Of a stretch of 64,000 nucleotides of DNA, positions 48,363 to 57,477 are shown one piece after another (positions within the stretch are counted from its first letter, which is position 1; every line of letters starts with the position of its first letter). The stretch is from contig CM060732.1 of assembly GCA_030704615.1 (NCBI GenBank), forward strand, positions 15,810,001 to 15,874,000, written 5' to 3'. A model generated the notes under the pieces. That model saw nothing but the letters and a program-made list of their open reading frames with translations. It had not been told where the DNA came from and searched no databases. The position numbers were made by a program, and so were the translations under genes. Source of the stretch: Takakia lepidozioides. Lineage: Eukaryota > Streptophyta > Takakiopsida > Takakiales > Takakiaceae.

Positions 48363-49227
48363 TCATTCTAGTGGTCAGAGTCTCCGTTTTTCCAAATATA
48401 AATACTCATATATTATATATGTAACCAAAAAAACATACACGTGCAGTCATATAGTGATTCTTCCATGTGATGATTTGGCAGAATGCATTAGAGTGAGAGT
48501 CATAAAGTCATATGTCGGTCTAGCAATATGCACACGTCATTCCAGTGTAGCCATGACCGTGACTGGTAGTCATATCCGCCATGCCAATATTTGTGGTCAA
48601 ACATGTTTGACCTATGTTGCACAGAGTTCGGAGTCATGCAGTCGCATATACGCCTTTCCCTAGACCAACGTTATGACTTCAAAGGCATTTACGACTACAA
48701 ATGGCATTTCTACCACAAATCTGTCATGATTGCGCACCCATGGGAGTCATAAAAGCCGCAATTTGTTGTAGTGATGGTGCAGCGCTTAGGCAGCATGTGA
48801 ACTTCGAGACAGGTCAAGCAGAAGAGTATGTAGGAAGTGAGATTGAGGTCGCCGCAGTCGTAGCGACGGCTGGAGCAGTGAGCGTAGGTAACCAGACAGT
48901 GCCAGCCAAGTTCATGCCCGAAGACAAGAGAACAGGGGGAGGAGCAGTGGACGCCATACAGGGAGGAAGTCTGCAAACCCTACATCAGACAGAAATGGTG
49001 AGCACTCCATATCCATATACTACTGTTTTCATTAGTCTTGGTGTTCTCCCTTCTAAGTGGAATTCAATAACATGGTTTATCTTGTGTTCAGACCGATGAA
49101 AAATGGAAGAGGAAAGCAGAAGAGGGCGATCCGAGCGATGCAGCCACGAAGCCGAAGAAGACGAAGGGATCCGTAAGTTGTCTCAAACGCACTTCTCCCT
49201 CTTTACTGATGGTCCCCAGATGTGAGA

Positions 49228-50350
49228 AAAGCGATGATCGATGGCGATCATCGCTTTACAGAAGAATGTAGTTGGTGTTGTAGTTCAGCAGATTCAGGAA
49301 GGGAAGCAGGCAGGAAAGTATACGTTTCAAGGCGAAAGTGATGATCGGTGCCAACCATCACCTTCGCCATTGTTTTATTTAAGCATAGAATGCCAATTTC
49401 ATTGTGATGCAAGAGTGCCAAGGAACTAAAGTCGCATCTTGCAATGACGTAGAAGCGATGATCGGTAACGATCATCGCTTTAAGATCCATTCCCTTCTTG
49501 TTCAGATCAGTTTGGAAATGGCGTGGTCGTTCAGGAAAGTGATGATCGGTGCCGACCATCACATTCAGCTCTCATGGTTTGTGCATCCCTTGGCAGTTAC
49601 ATTGTGATGGTCGGTACCGATCATCACTTTCGGTAATGACTGGATATTACTTCAAAATCCAAACTCGCACTGCAACCCTTTGTAGAATGAAATGCTTTAG
49701 GTTGAAAAATGTCCATCGCACTTCAGATCTGGAATTGCAGTAACAGAAAAGCGATGGTCGGTGGCGATCATCGCCTCCAAGTCCATTTCTTTGCTCTAAA
49801 TCTCATACAATGAAATGCGGAATTATGCTGGAAAGTGATGATCGGTGCCGACCATCACATTCAGACCTCATGGGTTGTGCTTCCCAAGGCAGTCTGATTG
49901 TGATGATCGGTACCGATCGTCACTTTTTGAACGGATTGTCACTACACCAGAATCCAAAAGAGGAGACCAACCCTTTGCGTACTATAAAGATTTAGGATGA
50001 AAGAGGTCCAGATAATTCATAGGAGAAATCGCAATGACACAAAAGCGATGATGTGTGGTTGTCATCGCTTCCAGGTCCATTCCTTCGCTAAAAAGTTCAA
50101 TGAGTGAAAGAAGGGATTTTGACTAAGAGTGATGATCGGTGCCGACCATCACATTCAGACCTCGTGGGTGTGTGCATCCCAGTGTTGTCTTGTTGTGATG
50201 TTCGGTACCGATCATCGCTTGCATCATCCTGATGGTCGGCACCGATCATCGCAGTCTAGTGAGAACTGAGTCAAGGTGCATTGGGAAACCAACTAAATTT
50301 TCCATTCATTTGTTAGAAGACAAAGTGATGGTCGGTACCGATCATCACTG
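49228..50350. repeat. Palindrome family 1 array in intron 2 of gene A
   Basis: Thirteen copies of a hairpin-forming palindrome with core GATGATCGGTACCGATCATC, starting near 49228, 49331, 49452, 49536, 49602, 49748, 49832, 49898, 50042, 50127, 50193, 50229 and 50321. They alternate between outer arms AAAGCGATG and AAAGTGATG/ATTGTGATG. Three copies plus their spacers form a unit of about 295 bp repeated at least three times (49452, 49748, 50042). All lie between exons ending at 49172 and starting at about 50413. Compensating changes between arms (for example GGTC paired with GACC) keep the stems. Confidence 0.92.
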
Positions 50351-52265
50351 TTTAAAAATGTCTGTTTCCAGAACACCAGTTGAATGTTGCGATTGTGGGT
50401 TTTGGGTATGCAAAAAAATGTAAAGTCTAAGCAGGGAGAAACAGATGCAAAGGGCTCTGGAGAAGGGGACGACTCCACGAAGAGTTCTGAAAACAGCGAA
50501 GACACAGACGAGCCTGAATTGCACTACCTTGACAAGGTGAAAGAACTTATGTCATATCAAAAGGTAAATTCCCGGGAGGGTATTAGGGACATGATCGTCT
50601 CTGGAGGACGTCTTGAAATCCCTCTCTGCCGGATGATCTCCATGCCTGTTGTTCGTCCTCCACTTTTGCACGACATTACCAAGTTGGAAACAGATTTCGT
50701 GCACGGGTATAGAATGGGTGCACAAGTTTTCTACGTCTCACTGAAAGATACGAATGGTCACAGCACAAAAGTGAGCCCAGAGATTACGGACAACTGGGAT
50801 GATTGCTGGAAGGATGTGAATGACGAGTTCGAGGACTCTCTGCTACTTGGACATAACACCCAGCAGTTCTGCAACCACATGTTCTATGTCTAACCATCGC
50901 CTGCTAGCTTGGATGGGGTACATTGCAAAACACCATTCAAAAGACAAGAACAAGCATTGTACTGTGGAGGCAATGGTTCTGGATCCTGGGAACGACATCG
51001 CGAGACTTCTGACAGTTATGCATGACGTGAACAAGTAGGACATCCTAAAAACCCCATTGCCTTTCAAATTGCATGTTGTGCACATTTCAAGTCCAATCGT
51101 TAAATATTTCTTACCTATGCAATGTATATTCTCTGTTTGCAGATCGACAGAGAAATCGCATGTTACTACGAGCTTGGTCCACACACTATTCCGTATTCAG
51201 AGAATTGGTTTGATGAAGCTTGATGAGTTCCGCACAGTGCTACATCCTAATGTAATATTCAAGAAGTGCGAAACAGGAAGAGCTGCAGGGACCCGGTACT
51301 CGTTGACCCGAGATACATTTCTGGAGTACATGTATGTGGTATGGCCCAACCCACTTCTTCCTATCTTCTTCAATACAAATTTGCAATCGTATGTGTTCTA
51401 ATCCAATCGTTGTTACATGTAGCAAGGACTGGCAGAGGCCGCCGAGAGGGGGAAATCTGAGTACTACCGCACTACAGCAGAAGAGCTGAGGACTGCTAAA
51501 GGTGTTGGAGCAGCCATAAAGAAGGAGTACGAGATAAGGAGGAAGAAGCTGATGTCCGCCTTCCTGAAGCAATTGAGAATAGTGGATCCCGGACTTGAGG
51601 AGGAGTTCCTTCTCCAAATCAAATCCCACTACGACAAGCATGTACATCCAGAGATGCAACAGGAGAAATTGCACAGGCTGGCTCTCTCCATGGTCGACCC
51701 CCAGACAAAAGTTAGATGGCTTGAGATTTGGAACTCGGATCAGACGGTGAAGGATCTGAATCAGTTCCCAAAAAGCACAATCCAGCCTGGCACAAAGGTC
51801 GAGGGAATAAGTGACATTGTTTTTTATCAGTGGCTTCACAAGGCCACATTTTGGAGTCAGGTATTTGTGGATTCAAGTGCCTATTGTATATGAATTATCC
51901 TATAGCTTTGTCATGCGCAATTCTGATACATGTTCCCATTGCAGCTGGAGAAACGCGCCATTCTTGTCCTGGAGCATAATTTGAAGGACTTGAATATTTC
52001 GATGGTCTCACCACCACAGATGACCTTGGAGGCGTACATTAGAAAGTGGAAAGGTCTCACGTGGCGGTATTGTTTCTTCCACGAGTTCTCCAAGGATGGC
52101 AACATATTGAGGTCGAACAATTTTGACAGTCAAGTTGGAGGGGAGTGGGCGATGATGCATGTTGTGTACAGGTGCAGTACCTTAAGCCTATCCATCACAT
52201 TCTTTGAAATTTTGTCATGCCTCATTAAGAAAAGCTTAATATTTCTTTTCTGCTACATAGCAGTT

Positions 52266-52526
52266 TGGTGATGGTCGGTACCGATCATCACTTCCACTAC
52301 TCTGATATTCTCCAGTCAAACAAATGAATACTGCAGATCATGTCCATGTTTCCATTCTTAATCCTGCCTCTATTATCATAGGGAGTTTGTTTCTGATGAA
52401 TGAAGTGATGGTCGGTGCCGACCATCACATTTCCCAGTTGTGCAGTCTACATAATCATAAGGATTTGCCAACCCATGTTAAATTCTCTCTCATGTGAAAG
52501 TGATGATCGCCACCGATCATCACTTT
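52266..52526. repeat. Palindrome family 1, three copies in a later intron of gene A
   Basis: Copies at 52266-52293, 52402-52431 and 52497-52526, all inside the intron between the exon ending at 52170 and the one starting at 52581. Spacing is about 100-135 bp; the sequence between them is unrelated to the 295-bp unit. Confidence 0.9.
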
Positions 52527-53249
52527 CTGCTGTTTTTTGATATCTTGTTTTGGGGGTGGTGTTTGTTTGAGCCTCCGCAGGTACACTAAATATGTGCTGA
52601 TGGAAGGAAAACACCTGAGTGGAATCCCAGATTACCTGGACATGTGGTCCGACCCTGCCAACGATCCCACCATGTACACAGCTGGTATCTTGAGGGACTA
52701 GAGTCCTGCCCACTTCAGGGACTGTGGATGGTACCTCGACTGCCCTCCAGAACACACGACATTTCAAGAGCAGCATATGAAGTATTTGAACAACCATGCG
52801 GAAATGCTGGCACCTTTGAACGACGAAGAGTACCAGAGGAACATAGCTTCATTGGCCACCAAGGAGCCAGACGCGCAGGCAACTCCACAGAAAGGCAGGA
52901 AGGGGGGTCGCAAGGTGAAAGATCCAAAGGCTCCCCTCCAAAGGGAAAGACTCCATCCTGGAACAGATTCGATGAGAACTACTGGAGTTGGGTATTCGGG
53001 TTCTACAATAATTTCCTTTCAGATGCAGGAACGCTTTTGCTCTTCTAGTCATGTGACAAGGATAGTCGTAGGGGACTGGCATCATACATGAAGTCGTCTG
53101 GGTTTGAAATTCTGAGAACATGGAATTGTGTGAACATCCTGTACTTTCTGAAAGGTGGTTGCCCTGGACAGCTGGTATGGCACCGCCCTCCTCTGAACTG
53201 TTTCCCAATGTCTTTTCAGTTGTTTCTGCTGGCTTGCTCTACCACCATC

Positions 53250-53275
53250 TGTGATGATCGGCACCGATCATCACA
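53250..53275. repeat. Palindrome family 1, single copy in another gene A intron
   Basis: GTGATGATCGGCACCGATCA followed by TCAC, between the exon ending near 53178 and the one starting at 53383. Confidence 0.9.
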
Positions 53276-53931
53276 AATACATTCCATTGTAGTTTTCATT
53301 TGCAGTCCATGTTTTGTTCTTTCCTGCGCCAGACTTCCTTTAATATTTCCATGTCTCACCCCTACCTTGCATCTTTTCCAGACAAGGATGTTTGAGGGAA
53401 TCTGCCTGAGGAGGATTCGCACCTCCAAAACACCATCCTCCGTTCGCAGCTTTGAAATTTCCGACCAGGGGTGTTTCATCAACCCTCCATATGAACCGCA
53501 TGTGGATGACATGCTCTACAATTTCATGCACTCCAGTCAGACAGCCAAAAGACCAGATGGGTTTCCGTGGAGAGGTGCAAGGGAGAGAATCCCAACGTTC
53601 ATGCAGACGCTCTTAGAGTCATGCAGCCACCATTCTGCAAGGGTGGTCGACCTCACACTATCCACATGTTCGTTGGTTCAATACTGTTCCCATTTTCAAG
53701 GTCTTTCACTTTGCATCTGAATATGCATCTTCTACAACCTTCTTGAGACTTTTTGTCTTGGCAGGTGCGACTTACCGTGCTTACAAGGTTGGCAGGAGAA
53801 GCCTTTTTGGCATGGAGGGCGACACCGAACTATTCAAGAGTGTCCTCCTCCCTCTTGTGTCTAGCTCTACGTCTGGCACACAGACTGAACAAATTCAAAT
53901 CAGAAATGATGAGGATACCGAGGATAAGTAG

Positions 53932-54414
53932 ATCGACAACGACTTTTCATGTGAGTAAGTCGGCCATGGAATTGTCATTCCAGCTTGGATGCTTGTTCAA
54001 TTTCGCAGACATCAAATTTGCAATAATAACTATTATCATGCTGTGACTTGCAGGAACAGTAGCGATGGATCTTCAAGAGAAACCCCCATTTGTGCCAAGA
54101 TTGTTTTCGACAGTCCCCTTTCCACTTTTTTGCTTCCTGTCTATGCCGAAGCAATGGCACTTCAAATGGCCGAGGCTCTATCCCCTGACTTCTTATTGCC
54201 CGATCACAGGAGTAGCCATTGTAGATCCGGAGTTCTTAAATTCTTGGACTTGGATGCAGAGGACACGGGGATACATTGTACTGACTCTGAGTCACACTGA
54301 ACTTCATATTTTTAATGTTCTGTTTATATCCTATTCGGAAATGATTGAATTCCCTTGCCTCATTGCAATTGTTCCGGCAGAAAAGAAAATGAAACAAACA
54401 ATCCACTCGGATTC
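53932..54414 (+). other. Sequence downstream of gene A
   Basis: A possible donor TTTTCAT|GTGAGTAAG at 53950 and acceptor CTTGCAG|GAACAG near 54053 suggest a spliced 3' UTR or a further, disrupted exon of gene A. The ORF 54065-54577 shows no recognised family. Confidence 0.35.
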
Positions 54415-54555
54415 AAATGTCAATCTTCATGAATCCATCCCACAAACCCCTCACAATTATTCAACATCCATCCCACATTCATCCATCTGCTTGCATTGTT
54501 CCCACACATCCATATATTTCTCATCCACTCTACATTCATCCATCCTGCATTCAAC
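54415..54555. repeat. TCATCCA-type dispersed short repeats
   Basis: Repeated ATTCATCCATC, CATCCATCCCACA and similar words at 15-30 bp spacing. The same words reappear at 59950-60030 and 60780-60880, near gene C. Confidence 0.6.
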
Positions 54556-54659
54556 TGTTGCTTTAAGGCGGGGATGACCACGTCCTTTTATTATTTTGTC
54601 CAACTTGTTTCCGCGGTTGAGGGTGCTCTTCCGCGGAAATACACTCTACTTCTTACTTG

Positions 54660-54775
54660 GCGCGCATTGACGTGGCGTTTAAACTCGATGACGTGGAGTG
54701 AGCCCGTTGACGTGGCGTTCGCTCAAGGTGACGTGGCGTGAGCGCTACTGCGCTCACGCCACCAGGCTCACGCCG
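54660..54775. repeat. GACGTGGCGT repeats at the 3' end of gene B
   Basis: Four GACGTGG words, including the exact GTGACGTGGCGTGAGC also found at 35331-35346, plus GCTCACGCC inverted partners. The gene B stop codon (54768-54770) lies within this stretch. Confidence 0.65.
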
Positions 54776-55096
54776 AGGCATCCCTGTTTTTGTCCAACGT
54801 TTCGTTTCCGTCACCTTCTTCCTGGTTTTGCTCTGTCTCCAGATCTCTTTGTCCGTCATCTTCATCGTCATCGTCATCGTCGTCGTCATTTTCTTCGCCA
54901 TTGTGCCTGTGGGTCTCCTGCCCTCCCAATGTGTCATCACCAACCTTGGTTCCGTCCTCATTCTCCGTGTGGAGGAGTGTGTAGTTAGTGGCAACCTTAT
55001 TCGTGCATAATTTCTTTTTCAGGTTGTGATTTATATCAAGGACTCGGACGTTCCTAGCCTAAAAAAGATACCAACCATTGAGTAAATAGAATGAAC

Positions 55097-55116
55097 GCAT
55101 GATCGCGCGAGGTTCC
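55097..55116. repeat. Palindrome family 2 copy in last intron of gene B
   Basis: GCATGATCGCGCGAGGTTCC, the AGGTTC-tailed form, inside the intron 55059-55183. Confidence 0.8.
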
Positions 55117-55124
55117 AAAGATGT

Positions 55125-55180
55125 GTTTTAGAAATGGAAATGGAAAAGGAAATCGAATTGGAAATGGAAATGGAATTGCT
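55125..55180. repeat. GGAAAT microsatellite in a gene B intron
   Basis: Imperfect GAAATG/GGAAAT hexamers (plus strand) between the donor at 55183 and the last exon. Confidence 0.8.
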
Positions 55181-56811
55181 TACGTGGAGAGCCGATGTTA
55201 ACATTACGCCTCCAAAAACGTTGACAGCCGCCATCCCTTCGCCACAGAACAAGGACGCAATGTAGTCGCTCGACTCTGCCCGCAATTCGTGTTCATAAAC
55301 GGCACAATCTTTCTCGTGTTCTGTGAGCTCAGTGTCCGGAGCCTTAATCACTGGTTTAATGTGGCTGAACATCAGCACTCCCTGCTGTAGCAGGAAATAC
55401 GTAATCAAGGCACATGAGTGGCCTTGAAAATGACTTTGGCCGGCTCATGTAAGGATTGTCGAACTCTCCAGGAAGATACAACCCCTGAAGCAGAATATAC
55501 TTGTCCCGCCCCTCGCCAAACCTTATGTATGAAACTAGATTGGAAGAGGACCTTTGCGTCGAGAAGAAAACAAATGCATTGGGACTGAGCTGATGTTCGC
55601 AAAACGCAACGAAAATATTCTTGTAATTTTTTTGCATGAAAACAGTTGAGTCATCGTCACAGACTGTGTTGACGAACACCATTGCGATGTTATTGAAATC
55701 CCTCTTTCTCACAATTTTCAACTGTGTTTTGGCATCCGTGAACCTCCGCTTCCCTCCTATGCACTGGTAATGTGACTTGAAGGTATCCTCGAGGTTGCCC
55801 ATTTCCTTCTCCATGTCTTCAACCCTTTTTTTACATGAAAGCACGTATTTGATGAAAGCGTCACTCACTTTCTCGGTCTTCATATTCATGTTCACTTTGC
55901 TTTTCATGTATTTGGCTCCCAGTTTCGATCGGAATGTCTCGAACTCCGACTTGTTGAACTTGTACCTTTTCTTCACTTCGAGCCATTGTGCTTTTGTGTA
56001 CGGCTCTGGATGCTGCTTGCTCCTGGCATCAAATCCCAATACCACCATGACATCATCGATTATAAACCGCCTGTCCTTTATTCGATCGATGTAATCGGAT
56101 AGGCAGAGAATCTTGGGGGTCTTTTCCCTTGTAAGGGCCATGAACACAGATCTTCAAGTCCAAAATCTTCTGCGCAACCTTCTTCATTTGAAGGGGGTTC
56201 AATCCTTGGAGTTTGCAGACTGCAGATTTTGTGAGGTGCGATTGTACACCCTTGTGCTTCTTTCCGTTAATGTCCAAGAGGTTTGCCTTCTCCCGCTCTC
56301 TGAAAACCTCCTGCCACTTCTCCCAAACAACGTCATTGCAAAGGACCAAGGTCATGGCCTCCTTAACGCTAAGCATCTCCAATATAAGTTGTGAGACTTG
56401 CAAAAATTCCTGGTCAACAGGAACAGCATGTCAAGCCAACACACAACAGGGACACACAGTTCTAGTGAATGTACAACAAAACATTAAACAATAAAAGAAG
56501 TCTAAATAATTACCTTCCACTGAACTGTTTCAGATTTGGAAACGTTATCGTTGAATTTCCTGGGCTTCCCCCTCAACTCATAGTACATCTTGGCGTGAGC
56601 AATTTTCTCCGGGAATGTTGTGTCGAATTTTTGGGCTTTATTTGGGTCGTTCAGGAGCTTAGAAATCTTCAGCAATCGATTATTGCTATCTGACCAGAGG
56701 ATAATTGATGGCCATTTGGCGTAGTAGTCCCTCTGCTCCCGGCCAGTAATCTCCTCCACAAGTTCCTGATTTGGAAAATGTTACATCGGCATAGAATTGA
56801 ACTAGAAAAGA

Positions 56812-56835
56812 GCACACGTGATCGCGCGTGCTTGC
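56812..56835. repeat. Palindrome family 2 copy in first intron of gene B
   Basis: GCACACGTGATCGCGCGTGC, the GTGC-tailed symmetric form, between exons 1 and 2. Confidence 0.8.
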
Positions 56836-56890
56836 TTATCATGCTATGCATCTCTTAGAAACAAGTCGTCGATGCATCTGATATAAGGTG

Positions 56891-57061
56891 GCTAAAGTAT
56901 CCTATTGGTGAGTATTCTGGGGATCCCGGAGTATACCCTGGCGATGAGGGTGTATACTTTGGGGATGCCGGAGTGTACTCTGGGGTTGAGGGAGTGTACT
57001 CTGGTGATACGGGAGTATACTCCGGGGATCCGGGTGTATAATCTTGGGTATCTGGCGTATA
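56891..57061 (-). other. RNA polymerase II CTD-like heptad block in gene B
   Basis: Residues 118-173 of exon 1 read as eight successive heptads: [49 protein letters not shown] and a last YSPIGYF. The consensus YTPxSPE matches the CTD heptad YSPTSPS at Y1, P3, S5 and P6, with Thr in place of Ser2. Single YSP units also lie at about residues 62 and 72. Third-position differences between units show that the register was kept while the DNA diverged. Confidence 0.85.
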
Positions 57062-57477
57062 CATAGCGCATAAGTCATTTGATTCCGCCGATACTTCAGC
57101 TACAGGATCTCCGGAAGACCCTCCACAGTATTGTTCTAGAAAATAACTTAAAGCTGCTGACCCGGGAGGAACGTTGCAAAAATATACTATTGGTGAATAA
57201 TTGTCCTGATCGTCTGATTCAGGGGAGTAGGTGTCAGTCTCCTCTGTGGATGGAATTGTAGAAACTGGAGATGATATCACATGAACTCCTTCGGAAGGTC
57301 CCGTTATAATAACCGCAGCTCCGCATTCACCTTGTGAGGAGGGTGAAAGCGTTGCCTTGTGTCCGGCATGTTCCATCTCCTTCTCCTCCTTCATCGAACA
57401 CGAATCCACCACACTGGAAGAATCATCAAGAACTCGTGCTCAATTACAGACTGTACAAAAAGGATACATGCGAAGAA

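Larger units (their letters stand above)
44128..48773. mobile_element. CACTA (En/Spm-type) element, 4,646 bp, with captured PPR-like repeats
   Basis: The left end CACTACAACAGATTGCGGC is matched by the reverse complement of the right end (CACTACAACAAATTGCGGC), and similarity extends to about 25 bp. A 3-bp target duplication ATG flanks it (44125-44127 and 48774-48776). Subterminal GTCATA/TATGAC motifs and a GGCTTTTACG hairpin follow the left end. No transposase was found. Instead the minus strand carries degenerate pentatricopeptide-like coding repeats and other unidentified segments, as in gene-capturing (Pack-type) CACTA elements. It interrupts exon 1 of gene A. Confidence 0.93.
44103..53931 (+). 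pseudogene. Gene A: ParB-like plus N4/N6 DNA-methyltransferase-like protein, split by CACTA
   Basis: Exon 1 is 44103-44127 plus 48777-48997; joining across the CACTA gives MTRRRMQDGAAL in frame. Further exons: 49092-49172, about 50413-51036, 51143 on, 51421-51860, 51946-52170, from 52581, from about 53050, from 53383, and 53766-53931. A ParB/Srx-like motif is seen as RLEIPLCRM… and, after a small deletion at about 50893, NHRLLAWMGYIAKHHSKD. The C-terminus has VVDLTLSTCATYRAYKVGRR followed by SLFGMEGD, which fits motif I of beta-class DNA methyltransferases (DPFxGSGTTxxAAxxxGRRxxGxE). NPPY occurs about 60 residues earlier, but its role as motif IV is uncertain. ParB-methyltransferase fusions are known in bacteria and phages. 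Damage: the CACTA insertion, the deletion and an in-frame TAG at 52699-52701. Confidence 0.6.
54768..57412 (-). pseudogene. Gene B: CTD-like heptads, unknown middle, methyltransferase-like C-terminus
   Basis: Exons: 57412 to about 56867, 56765-56514, 56409 to about 55400, to 55184, and 55058-54768 (TGA). Exon 1 has seven consecutive Pol II CTD-like heptads. Exon 2 has SIILWSDSNNRLLKISKLL, which faintly resembles the GNHR segment of ParB-like domains. The middle (KTPKILCLSDYIDRIKDRRF and following) is unknown. The C-terminus SDYIASLFCGEGMAAVNVFG plus ARNVRVLDIN resembles methyltransferase motif I and the acidic end of the next strand (DLFCGEGxAAxxxxxxGRxVxxLD). An Asp/Glu-rich tail follows. 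Frame changes near 56140 and 55430 suggest decay. It is convergent with gene A and may be its divergent paralogue. Confidence 0.5.

Noticed and set aside
49228-50350. CRISPR array
   Set aside because: Repeats are spaced 30-120 bp with repeated, not unique, spacers, lie in an intron of a eukaryotic gene and have no cas genes nearby.
53470-53500. NPPY in gene A as the proven methyltransferase motif IV
   Set aside because: It lies only about 60 residues before motif I, too close for the usual beta-class layout, so it may be coincidental. It was kept as a candidate only.
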